A DNA stretch of 64,000 bases from Planctomycetaceae bacterium. Its GTDB lineage: Bacteria > Planctomycetota > Phycisphaerae > UBA1845 > UTPLA1. Below are positions 27,553-35,237 of this stretch, one piece after another. The notes under the pieces were generated by a model. That model had not been told where the DNA came from. It was given only the letters and a program-made list of their open reading frames with translations, and searched no databases. The number at the start of each line of letters is the position of its first letter. Position 1 is the stretch's first letter. The stretch is taken from NCBI GenBank assembly GCA_011525745.1, contig WYBU01000009.1, forward strand, positions 159,618 through 223,617, written 5' to 3'. Both the position numbers and the translations under genes were made by a program.

Positions 27553-27702
27553 GATCCGAACCGCGACCGTGAGGGAGCGGCGGAGAACGCTTCGATGGAT
27601 CGCGTGCGACCGCATCGGGAATGAGCGTCGAAGTACGAGGATCGTAGCGGACGTTCACTGTGGCGGGTCTCGCGGACGCTCCCTCACGGTCGCAGTTCGG
27701 TC
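27553..27702. repeat. Dispersed repeat family L, inverted pair
   Basis: A minus-strand copy (GATCCGAACCGCGACCGTGA, then GGGAGCGG, 27553-27580) and a plus-strand copy (GCTCCCTCACGGTCGCAGTT, then CGGT, 27678-27701) flank about 97 bases in a head-to-head arrangement. The pair could form a long stem upstream of the gene at 27712. Confidence 0.7.
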
Positions 27703-27711
27703 CATGGGACG

Positions 27712-28863
27712 ATGCCACAGCCGGATTTCATGAGCAACGCCCCCGACATCCAGCCCGTCGCCGCAATCGCGCATCGGCCTGCCTGGCTGCGCCCGCTGGG
27801 TGTGATCACGCTCGAGATCGCCATCGTCTGGGGCGGAGTCGGCTGGTGGCTGTTTAAGGAAGTCGGCACGCTGATCTTCATGCGGCAGATGGCCGAATTC
27901 GCCGACGCCGCCGATCCCGTCCCGATGCCGCCTGCTCCTCAGCCGACGACGGACAACCGCGCCGCCGGAAGCCGCACGGGCGGCCGACGCGATATCCGCC
28001 AGGCGATCACGCCGCGCCCGCGCGAGGCCACCGCCACGCAGCCCGAATCGCCGCCGCCCAACGCGCTGAACGTGCTGACCTGGTCGGCCCCGACCAGTGC
28101 TGCGGCGAACCAGCCTGCCGACTTGGGCGACGCGAAGATGCCCGCCGCTCCGGCGTCCAGCGGCGTCGCACAGCGTACGGCGGCGCAGACCACTGCTGCA
28201 CAGCCGCAGCCCACACGATCGACCGTCGTCCCGCAACACGGCGCTTCAACAGCGGCGCCGCGTGCCCCGCCGATGCGCTTTATCGCCGAAGTTGCAGAAC
28301 CCACTCGCCTGATCTGGGCCGCGCTGACCGCGCTGCTGATCGGCGTGATCGGCGCCTCCGGCGTGGCACTGGTCCTGCCCATGCCATCGCAGGGCTTTTC
28401 GCGCGCACGCCGCGTTGTTCCCTGGCTGCTCGTCGCCGGCGGGCTGTTCGGCCTGGTGCTGATGCTGCGCTCCTGCTGGCGCCCGCGAGAAGTGTGGACC
28501 GAAGCGGCGTTGATCGCCGGTCTGCGCCTGACGCAGTCGCGCTACGTCTGGGCGGCGATGCTGTTTTTGGCGCTATTGGCGATGGGGCTGGCGGCCTCGC
28601 GCGCGTGGCGCGGCCGCGCACGGATTCGCACTTGGATGAACGTCGCCGTGGCCGCGGCGTTTCTCGGCACGTTTGTGACGCTGGCCGCCATCTCGGTGCT
28701 GATCCACTACGCCGGGTTCCCGCCGCTGCCGGTGTGGATGTATGGCGTGGTGGCGCTGAGTCAGTCTGCGCTGGGCTGGATTCTGCTGTGGTCGATGCTC
28801 TATCTGCCGCACGACGAGGCGCCCCGCGGCGCTCCGTCGCGCAGCGCCGTCGCGATCCCCTGA
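27712..28863 (+). CDS. Membrane protein of unknown function with Pro/Ala-rich loop
   Basis: A 383-residue product. One span near residue 28-50 (LGVITLEIAIVWGGVGWWLF) is followed by a low-complexity Pro, Ala, Thr and Gln-rich part (about 70-190). Five or so hydrophobic helices lie in the last 180 residues. No known domain is recognisable. ATG 27712 or ATG 27730 could be the start (MPQPDF.. or MSNAPD..). The upstream region is repeat-rich. Confidence 0.55.
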   Translation: MPQPDFMSNAPDIQPVAAIAHRPAWLRPLGVITLEIAIVWGGVGWWLFKEVGTLIFMRQMAEFADAADPVPMPPAPQPTTDNRAAGSRTGGRRDIRQAITPRPREATATQPESPPPNALNVLTWSAPTSAAANQPADLGDAKMPAAPASSGVAQRTAAQTTAAQPQPTRSTVVPQHGASTAAPRAPPMRFIAEVAEPTRLIWAALTALLIGVIGASGVALVLPMPSQGFSRARRVVPWLLVAGGLFGLVLMLRSCWRPREVWTEAALIAGLRLTQSRYVWAAMLFLALLAMGLAASRAWRGRARIRTWMNVAVAAAFLGTFVTLAAISVLIHYAGFPPLPVWMYGVVALSQSALGWILLWSMLYLPHDEAPRGAPSRSAVAIP

Positions 28864-29035
28864 ACCGAACCGCGACTCTGAACGCGACCATGGCCGGAGC
28901 GTGAAGAGAGCGCCGAGGAGTCAGCCGCGGCGAACGCAGGTTCCAATCACCGCCACACGCTGCCCGATTCCCATCGGGGACGAATTCTCTGTCTCGATGC
29001 TGCTTCCGCCGCTCCCTCACGGTCGCGGTTCGGTT
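28861..29035. repeat. Dispersed repeat family L, two copies
   Basis: A degenerate minus-strand copy (TGAACCGAACCGCGACTCTG, 28861-28880) overlaps the stop of the preceding gene, and a full plus-strand copy (CCGCTCCCTCACGGTCGCGG, then TTCGGTT) lies at 29008-29034. No gene is seen in the 249 bp around them. Confidence 0.65.
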
Positions 29036-29112
29036 TCCCAGGGGGCTCAGTGCGACGGTGATCGATCCGTTCGCTTGCAGGTTATAATCCCCACGGGATT
29101 CAGGAGGCCGTC

Positions 29113-30084
29113 ATGGATGTTTCGGCCCGACAGGCCCGCGAGTGGGTGACGCTGTTCCCGCGTCATCCGGTCTTCTGGCTGATCGTCTCGATCGGCCTCG
29201 TCTTCGTCGTTGCGCGGCGCACGCAACCGCCCGACCCGACGGCCGGCCTGGGATCGGCCCCCAACGCTTCTCAACCCGCTCCGCTGGATCGTGCGGCGCG
29301 CGCAGCTCAATACGGCTGGCTGTCGCAGCGCGATCGCGCGGCGTATCAGGCGCTGATCGAACGCGTCGCCCCGCCGCCGGGTTTTCGCCGCGTCGATGCG
29401 CCGAGCGGCTCGTTCGCCGACTGGCTGCGCCATCTGCCGTGCCGACCGGCCGATTCGCCGGTGCTCGACGGTCGCGGCCGGACGATTCGTCCGGCGGATG
29501 ATCCGACGCTGGCGCTGGTGTTGCAGCTTCAGCCCTCGCGCGCGGGGCTGCTGAACGCGGCCAACATGGTCTATCGACTGCGGGCCGAGTACCTGTGGGC
29601 GATGCAGAAGCTGGACGCGGCGCGGTTCACGATGACCAGCGGCGCCGAGTGCCCGTGGGCGCGCTTCGCCGCCGGCGAGCGCCCGATCGTCAAGGGGCGC
29701 GACGTGACGTGGAAGCCCGGCCGGCCGGCCGGCGGCGGCCGCGAGCCGTACGTCGGCTATCTCGAGACGTTGTTCAAGTATTCCAGCAGCATCAGCCTCG
29801 ATCGCGACATGCGGCGGGTGACGGGCGGAGCGGTCGAGCCGGGCGATGCGTTCGTCAGGGTGGGCCGGCCGGGTCACGCGATGATCGTGCTGGACGTGGC
29901 GGTCGATGAGTCGGGTCAGCGGCGCATGATGCTGGGCCAGGGCGGCACGCCGCCGATGACGCTGCACGTGCTGCGCGGCGCGGATGGCTCGCCGTGGATC
30001 GCGTGGGATGGTGCATCGACGCTGCACGTGCCCCCCGCGCCGCCGATGCCGGCATCGACGTGGCGGAGATGGAGCGATGAGTAA
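29113..30084 (+). CDS. DUF4846 domain protein with N-terminal membrane anchor
   Basis: A 323-residue protein. The N-terminal hydrophobic helix (HPVFWLIVSIGLVFVVARR, residues 17-35) is probably a membrane anchor. The DUF4846 domain starts near residue 85 (PPGFRRVDAPSGSFADWLRH) and includes NMVYRLRAEYLW near 157 and YLETLFKYSSSISLDRDM near 217. PGDAFVRVGRPGHAMIVLDV near 245 carries the likely active-site His and Asp (GHAMIVLD), a pattern like papain-like amidases. The enzymatic role is not demonstrated. The sequence just upstream has AGGAGGCCGTC, a good ribosome site. Confidence 0.85.
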   Translation: MDVSARQAREWVTLFPRHPVFWLIVSIGLVFVVARRTQPPDPTAGLGSAPNASQPAPLDRAARAAQYGWLSQRDRAAYQALIERVAPPPGFRRVDAPSGSFADWLRHLPCRPADSPVLDGRGRTIRPADDPTLALVLQLQPSRAGLLNAANMVYRLRAEYLWAMQKLDAARFTMTSGAECPWARFAAGERPIVKGRDVTWKPGRPAGGGREPYVGYLETLFKYSSSISLDRDMRRVTGGAVEPGDAFVRVGRPGHAMIVLDVAVDESGQRRMMLGQGGTPPMTLHVLRGADGSPWIAWDGASTLHVPPAPPMPASTWRRWSDE

Positions 30085-30136
30085 GACCTCGCGAAGAAAG
30101 AACCGCTACGACTTGTCGCATTGCGCGCAACATGCG

Positions 30137-30200
30137 TCAACATGGCCAAACCTGCGCGCGGGGCATTCGCCTGGATGGCTTGAGGGCTTGACCGTGCCAC
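30137..30200 (-). repeat. Hairpin repeat family H, copy 3 (short)
   Basis: Ends TCAACATGGCCAAACC and AGGGCTTGACCGTGCCAC. The centre is shorter than in other copies and the inner arms pair less well, so this copy looks decayed. Inverted relative to copy 1. Confidence 0.65.
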
Positions 30201-30262
30201 TCCCCTCATGAATGTGTAGATGTTCTTGAGCGCGAATACTGAATTCCGCAGATTGAGTTGCG

Positions 30263-30853
30263 TCACTGCCCCAGCGGGCGGCCGAATTCCTGGACCCAGT
30301 ATCGTCCGTATCGTCCGCCGTCGCGGACCGAGACGCCGATCTCGGTGAAATCGGGATCGAGGATGTTGGCGCGGTGCGACGGCGATTCCATCCAGTCTTT
30401 CATCACCTCGGCCGGATCACGCTGAATCGCGCCGAGGTTTTCGCCCACCTTGAAGAAGGCGTAGCCGCGCTTGCGGGCGCGGGCGGCCAGATTCGCACCG
30501 CCGGCCGGATCGGTGTGCGAGAAAAAGTCCGCCGCGATCATGCGCTCGGCGTGCTGATCGGCCAAGCGGCACAGTTCGGCGCTGCGCGTCAGTGGCGCCA
30601 GGCCGACCTTCTCACGCTGCCGGTTGACGGAGCGGATGATATCGGCGATTAGCGCATCGGCGTTCTCGGGTGTGCCGGGAACCAGCATCTCCGCCGGCAG
30701 CGAAGTCGGCACCGAATAAGGCTGCGTCGTGGCCGCGGCGGGCGCGAACGACGGAAACGCCGACGGATCGCAGCCGCTGAGCAAAGCGACAAGCAGAACC
30801 GCCGTGAATCCGGCGGCGAGTCGGGCGCGATGGTTGACCGGCGATTGGTTCAC
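30263..30853 (-). CDS. CAP-domain lipoprotein
   Basis: A 196-residue secreted protein. The lipoprotein signal is AVLLVALLSGCD (Cys near residue 28). The CAP/SCP domain covers about 75-190: VNRQREKVGLAPLTRSAELC, ADQHAERMIAADFFSHTDPA, VGENLGAI and WMESPSHRANILDPDFTEIG, ending YWVQEFGRPLGQ. The conserved His and Glu of the CAP cavity are present (HAER, HTDP, GEN, SHR). The function in bacteria is not settled. It is divergent from blaI with 357 bp between them. Confidence 0.92.
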   Translation of the reverse strand: MNQSPVNHRARLAAGFTAVLLVALLSGCDPSAFPSFAPAAATTQPYSVPTSLPAEMLVPGTPENADALIADIIRSVNRQREKVGLAPLTRSAELCRLADQHAERMIAADFFSHTDPAGGANLAARARKRGYAFFKVGENLGAIQRDPAEVMKDWMESPSHRANILDPDFTEIGVSVRDGGRYGRYWVQEFGRPLGQ

Positions 30854-31210
30854 GATATCAGCCCTCGCCCATGTTAACGAAAGCGTGGCCCGCTCCTTTC
30901 AAAAGAACGTGATGACGCCGATGGGAGTTCACTTCCTGAATAATCGGTTATTTGAGTGTACCGAACCCAATAGCGGTGAGCAACTTGATTCACCCTGGCC
31001 GCGCCGACCGCTTCCCTGCCGCGCGCCATAACTATAGCACTATCAATGACATATGTCTTCGTACGCGTTTCGCGGCAATTCGGTCGAACGCGAATTTTAC
31101 CGGATTGATTCGGCGCACCGACCGGGCCGGAAAAAAATCTGGAGTTTTCACTTGAAAAACTACTACGTATCTAGTAACATTCCGATGTCCTTAGTAACGA
31201 GACGTACAAA
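30854..31210. other. Divergent promoter region, AT-rich
   Basis: The 357 bp between the CAP lipoprotein gene and blaI has no gene. It is clearly richer in A and T than its neighbours (31020-31205 most of all). The blaI promoter and operator (31152-31180) are in its right end. A promoter for the CAP gene is not obvious. Confidence 0.55.
31152..31180 (+). promoter_or_regulatory. blaI-blaR promoter with overlapping BlaI operator
   Basis: TTGAAA (31152-31157), 17-bp spacer, TAACAT (31175-31180) make a sigma-70 promoter. Within the spacer lies the palindrome TACTACGTATCTAGTA (31161-31176), with arms TACTA and TAGTA, like the TACTACA-TGTAGTA operators bound by BlaI and MecI. Autorepression by the BlaI product encoded 31 bp downstream is therefore likely. 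Confidence 0.75.
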
Positions 31211-31636
31211 ATGCCCAACGGAATGCCCGACATCACCCCCGCCGAGCTGCGCATCATGAAGGTGATCTGGCGGCTCGGCGCAGGTACGGTTCGCGACGTG
31301 CGCGACGCGCTCGTCCGGGATGGCGGCGACGCCCCGGCCTATACGACGGTCATGACCCTGATGAATCAGCTCGCGGCCAAATGCGCGCTGCACGTCGATC
31401 GCGAGCGACAGCCTTTCGTGTATCGCCCGGCGGTGCGGCGCGAAAAAGTGCTCGGATATCGACTCCAGCAGTTCCTCAACACCGTCTTTGATGGTCAGGC
31501 GGGCGAGTTGGTCCTGCGCCTGGTCGAAGAGGCCGATCTGTCGCCTGAAGACCTGAAGCGCATCGAGGCCCGGATCGAACAGCGCGAGCAGAGCGAACGC
31601 GGCGGATCGCCCGAGTCGCGGGAGGAGCCATCATGA
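31211..31636 (+). CDS. blaI: BlaI/MecI/CopY family transcriptional repressor
   Basis: A 141-residue repressor. The winged-helix DNA-binding part covers residues 1-80 (ITPAELRIMKVIWRLGAGTV; YTTVMTLMNQLAAKCALHVD), with the family protease-site region PFVYRPAVRREKVLGYRL. The C-terminal dimerisation helices contain VLRLVEEADLSPEDLKRIEA. The stop overlaps the start of the next gene (ATGA), which codes for the matching BlaR1-type sensor protease. The operator in its own promoter supports autoregulation. The inducer need not be a beta-lactam here. Confidence 0.93.
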   Translation: MPNGMPDITPAELRIMKVIWRLGAGTVRDVRDALVRDGGDAPAYTTVMTLMNQLAAKCALHVDRERQPFVYRPAVRREKVLGYRLQQFLNTVFDGQAGELVLRLVEEADLSPEDLKRIEARIEQREQSERGGSPESREEPS

Positions 31637-33852
31637 TGTCGTGGCTGGACGCGATTCCTTCGGCCATCTCTTCAAGCGTTTTCGAAGCCATCGTCTACTG
31701 GGTGGCGCAGGCGCTGGCCTATGGCACGGCGCTGGCGGTGCTGACGTGGCTGATCACGCGCACCGTGTTCCGCCGCGTGCGGCCGGCGCTGCACAGCGCT
31801 CTGTGGATGATCGTGCTGGCCAAGTTCCTGCTTCCGGCCGGGCCGGGGTGGTCGTTGTCGCTGGCGAGTACGATCCGCGACGCGGCCGGGCGCCTGACGG
31901 CTTCAACACCGCCTTCGTCGATGTTGGTCGAGGACAAGGGTGCGGCGACCGGCCACTGGATACCGATTACCGCGACGTCGAACGGCGCCGACGTGTCCGT
32001 CGGCTACGACAACGCCGCCGGCGCCGCGAGTGGGTATTGGCTGAAATTGCTCGGCGCGCTGTATCTGCTGTCGGTCGCGGTGGTCGGTGCGGCTCGGCTG
32101 CTCAGCTATGTGCGTTTTTCCCGCAATTGCCGGCGGCTTCCGCGGGCGAATCCGACGGCGATTGATTTGGTACGCGGCGTCTGCGCCCGTCTGGGCGTGC
32201 GGCGCGTGCCGTCGATTCGCGTCAGCGACGACGCCCCCGCTCCGTTTGTGCTGGGGGCGTTGCGTCCGATGCTGGTTCTTTCCCGCCAGCAGCTCGTTCG
32301 GCCGGATGAGCTGGAAGCGGTTGTGTTGCACGAGGTCGCTCACTTCCGGCGAGGCGACCTGCTGGTTCGATACGTGCAGTGGATCGCCGGCACACTTCTT
32401 TTCTTCTGGCCGGTCGTGGCATGGGTCAACCGGCGGATCGACCTGGCTCGGGAGTACGCATGTGACGAGTGGGCCCTGCGTCACGGGCGTCTGTCGGCCG
32501 GGGAATATGCGCGGTGCCTGTTGCGAGCCTTGGCGCCCGTTCGATCGCGCCCCTTGTCCTATTGTCCCGCCGCGATGGCGGCCAACGTTCGAACTGTTGA
32601 AAGGAGAATCGAGATGATTCTGGAGACACCGAAGATTGAAACGGCGCGAGGCTCGCTCGGTGTGGCGGCCCTCGTGATGCTGGCGGCGTGGGCCGCTTTC
32701 GTGCTGGGCGGCGCGGCGTCGGCCGAAGAGCCGAAGGAAGACCCCAAGCCGCAAACGGCGACGCAGGGCGAGCAGACCGTGGCCGCCGAGGCGCAGATTG
32801 TCGTCGACGTCGACGGCGCGGAGGAAGCGGACTTTGTCATCGATTTCGACGGCGAAGGCGAGATGGTGTGGGATGGCGGAATGTTGCCCGAGGGTCTGCC
32901 GCCGCACGCCATCATGTTCGCCCACAAAATCGAGAAGGTCGGCGACGGACCGGCGATGCGCACGGTGATGTTCCACGACGGGCCGACGCCCAAGCAGCTT
33001 GCCTCATTTGCGGCGTCGAACCCGACCGCCGACGCGGACGGCGACGGCGCAGTGTCAAAGGACGAGTACCACGCCTACCTGATCGCCCTGGCAATGAAAG
33101 ATCCCGCCGCGGTTATGACGCAGTATCCCAAGGCCGACCGCAACAACGATGGGAAGCTCTCGGCCGACGAAGCGGCGTGGATGGTGCACGGCTTCGGCAT
33201 GATCGAGGAGATGCACGCCAAGCTGCCGCCGATGCCCGAGCCGGAGGCAATCCTCGTTGAGGCGAGGGCCGCCGGGGATGCCGCCGGCGGCGAAGGCCAG
33301 CGCAGGCAGGTCGTCCGCCGGATCGTGCGGCGCGAGGCGGGTCAGATGGCGGAAGGCGCCGTGGCCGCAGCCGGAGCGTTCGCCGCGCACAAGCTGCCCG
33401 AGCCGCCCAGCCGCTGGCTGCTCGACAACGTCAGCGCCGCGCCGACGGTGCGCGAGGTGGCCGGTTACATCACCGCCGCGCAGGATGCCCCGCTGGCTCA
33501 TTTCCTGAAGATGAATCCCGACGCCGATGCCAACCGCGACGGCCGGTTGACGGCGACGGAGCGGGACGAGTTTCTCAAGCAGCGCGGCTCGCGCACGCGG
33601 GCGATGATGCTGAAGATTCACCCCGAGGCCGACGCGAACGGCGACGGCGTGTTGAGCGACGAAGAGGCGCGCGAGTTCCGCAAGTCGCATCTGCGGGCCA
33701 TGATCGGTCCGCGGCCGCCCGCCATGGGCCTGGTGGTGCGTCAGGTCGAGGATGGTGACGCCGGCGCCGTCCAGAAGATCGTCATCGAGCTGGAGGCGAC
33801 GGATGACGTTCAGTGCGAGGAGGCCGGCGCGACTGAAGAAAAGAAAGAGTAA
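31633..33852 (+). CDS. BlaR1-type M56 sensor peptidase fused to four EF-hand loops
   Basis: A 739-residue membrane peptidase. Membrane helices lie near 20-42, 50-70 and 135-160. The M56 zinc motif is HEVAH (233-237), with a third ligand Glu in REYACDEW near 274. Another membrane helix is at 341-362. The rest is extracytoplasmic in place of the usual penicillin-binding sensor. It contains four calcium-binding-like loops: DADGDGAVSKDE (467-478), DRNNDGKLSADE (502-513), DANRDGRLTATE (632-643) and DANGDGVLSDEE (667-678). The fusion suggests that calcium or another cation, or a partner protein, is the signal. Known BlaR1 proteins cleave BlaI after signal detection; whether this one does is inference. 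Confidence 0.9.
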   Translation: MMSWLDAIPSAISSSVFEAIVYWVAQALAYGTALAVLTWLITRTVFRRVRPALHSALWMIVLAKFLLPAGPGWSLSLASTIRDAAGRLTASTPPSSMLVEDKGAATGHWIPITATSNGADVSVGYDNAAGAASGYWLKLLGALYLLSVAVVGAARLLSYVRFSRNCRRLPRANPTAIDLVRGVCARLGVRRVPSIRVSDDAPAPFVLGALRPMLVLSRQQLVRPDELEAVVLHEVAHFRRGDLLVRYVQWIAGTLLFFWPVVAWVNRRIDLAREYACDEWALRHGRLSAGEYARCLLRALAPVRSRPLSYCPAAMAANVRTVERRIEMILETPKIETARGSLGVAALVMLAAWAAFVLGGAASAEEPKEDPKPQTATQGEQTVAAEAQIVVDVDGAEEADFVIDFDGEGEMVWDGGMLPEGLPPHAIMFAHKIEKVGDGPAMRTVMFHDGPTPKQLASFAASNPTADADGDGAVSKDEYHAYLIALAMKDPAAVMTQYPKADRNNDGKLSADEAAWMVHGFGMIEEMHAKLPPMPEPEAILVEARAAGDAAGGEGQRRQVVRRIVRREAGQMAEGAVAAAGAFAAHKLPEPPSRWLLDNVSAAPTVREVAGYITAAQDAPLAHFLKMNPDADANRDGRLTATERDEFLKQRGSRTRAMMLKIHPEADANGDGVLSDEEAREFRKSHLRAMIGPRPPAMGLVVRQVEDGDAGAVQKIVIELEATDDVQCEEAGATEEKKE

Positions 33853-33916
33853 TCGACCGGCGTTGACGAGGCCGCCGGCTCATCGCCCGCGGCAGAAACG
33901 CCCAATGGGAACACGC

Positions 33917-33954
33917 GACGCCCCGCGCGGGAAGAGAATCCTGCGCGGGGCGTC
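33917..33954. terminator. Strong bidirectional hairpin between convergent genes
   Basis: GACGCCCCGCGC (33917-33928), 14-base loop, GCGCGGGGCGTC (33943-33954): a perfect 12 bp stem. TTCCTT follows on the plus strand. It lies between the convergent blaR1-like gene and the amidase gene and can serve both. Confidence 0.75.
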
Positions 33955-33958
33955 TTCC

Positions 33959-35206
33959 TTATCGCATCCACATCACACTCGTTTCGGTCCTTTTCGTCCC
34001 TTTCGTCACTTCGAATTGTCCTCGCGCGTCGTACATCAGCGCGCGGACAGCACCCAACAGCCGCTCCCAGTCGAACGCCGGTCCCGGATCGGACTTCTGG
34101 CGCGTGACGTGATAGTGGCCCAGCAGTCCTCGGTATCGCGCCAGTTCATCCGCCGAAAGCGCATCGGGCCGCACGGGCGGCACGCCGGGGACAGACAGAT
34201 CGGCCATCGACAGCGTCCGCGCCGGTTCAAAAAGCTGCTTGCGCGGCACGGCGTCGTGCGGGAGCTGAACGGAGCGATGATCGCGCGGGATGTCGAGTCG
34301 AATGGCGGGCAGCACGCGGACCAGCGTCGCGGTCAGACGGGCCAGCGCGTCGTACTGTTCGGGCGTGAAATCGTATTGATGCAGCCGCGTGCCGTTGATG
34401 TGGCCGACGATCATCTCGTGGCGCGCCGGCCGGAAAATGCGCCGGCCGTCCGTGCCGTGATGATTCATTTGTAGAGTCGGCTGTGCGGACCGCACGGAGC
34501 CTGGGTCATCGGTTTTGTGAGTGTCAACGGTCCGCACAGCGGACCCTACGGGACGTAGCCGCACGCCGCGCTCGTCGCGCTCGTACCACTGGTCCGGCGC
34601 GCTCGGATCGGCGTAAGCGCCCATGTGCGCGATTTCGATGCCGATCGAACGATCGTTGGCCTCGCCGGCGTGGCGGGCGCGCTCCTTGAGATCGAGCGTC
34701 TGGTAGATCGTGCCGTCGACGTCGAGCAGAAAGTGCACCGACAGTCCGCGGATATCGTGCAACACTTCGAAGCAGCGACGCGATGAGCCGCACACGTCGT
34801 AGTGAATGACGAACTGATCGACGACGGTCCGCAGATCGTCCAGCGTCCAGCCGTTCTCCTGCACGCGCGCGGCGACTTCGTCGGTCAGCCCGGCGCGAAG
34901 CGGTGTGTAACGATTCGGCGTATCGCATCCCGTCGCGGGCCGCGAAGGCGCGATCTCGTCGCGATTCGTGAAGCGCCGCTGCACGCGATAGGCGTCGAAC
35001 CCGCCCGGATCGGTCCACAGCACGACGCGCGTGCCGGTGTGAAACAGCCGGCCGCACACGACGATCTCGTCGCCGAGGCGCGACAATTCGTCGCCCGGCC
35101 GCGGCCGCGGCGAGGCACAGCCCGAAGCGACGGCCAGCAGGCAGACGGCGGCGGCCATGCGGCGAAGTCGGCGACTGTGTCGCGGCGTGTGACGCTTACG
35201 GATCAT
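33959..35206 (-). CDS. N-acetylmuramoyl-L-alanine amidase-type lipoprotein with internal repeat insert
   Basis: A 415-residue protein with a lipoprotein signal (VCLLAVASGCA, Cys near residue 28). The Amidase_2 fold begins with VDQFVIHYDVCGSSRRCFEV near residue 125 (zinc-ligand type His in VIHYD) and continues with LSVHFLLDVDGTIYQTLDL, RARHAGEANDRSIGIEIAHM and HEMIVGHINGTRLHQYDF. A C-terminal DUF-like domain follows (LLGHYHVTRQKSDPGPAFDW), with a second His-Asp-type motif. It should cleave the amide bond between MurNAc and peptide. Residues between RLRP and GRRIFRP include about 27 that are encoded by a 79 bp inverted-repeat element (34471-34549), which sits in frame in the catalytic domain. 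The alternative start at 35158 is possible. Confidence 0.88.
   Translation of the reverse strand: MIRKRHTPRHSRRLRRMAAAVCLLAVASGCASPRPRPGDELSRLGDEIVVCGRLFHTGTRVVLWTDPGGFDAYRVQRRFTNRDEIAPSRPATGCDTPNRYTPLRAGLTDEVAARVQENGWTLDDLRTVVDQFVIHYDVCGSSRRCFEVLHDIRGLSVHFLLDVDGTIYQTLDLKERARHAGEANDRSIGIEIAHMGAYADPSAPDQWYERDERGVRLRPVGSAVRTVDTHKTDDPGSVRSAQPTLQMNHHGTDGRRIFRPARHEMIVGHINGTRLHQYDFTPEQYDALARLTATLVRVLPAIRLDIPRDHRSVQLPHDAVPRKQLFEPARTLSMADLSVPGVPPVRPDALSADELARYRGLLGHYHVTRQKSDPGPAFDWERLLGAVRALMYDARGQFEVTKGTKRTETSVMWMR
34471..34549. mobile_element. 79 bp inverted-repeat element (family P) inside the amidase gene
   Basis: Ends GTAGAGTCGGCTGTGCGGAC (then CG) and CGGTCCGCACAGCGGACCCT (then AC): 22-bp terminal inverted repeats with two mismatches around a 35-base centre. 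No transposase is encoded. Related ends are at 15484-15510 and 54878-54966. It is translated in the amidase as VGSAVRTVDTHKTDDPGSVR and a few further residues, with no frame disruption. Confidence 0.7.
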
Positions 35207-35237
35207 GTAGTCGTTCTCGCGAGTTTGACCGGCAAGG

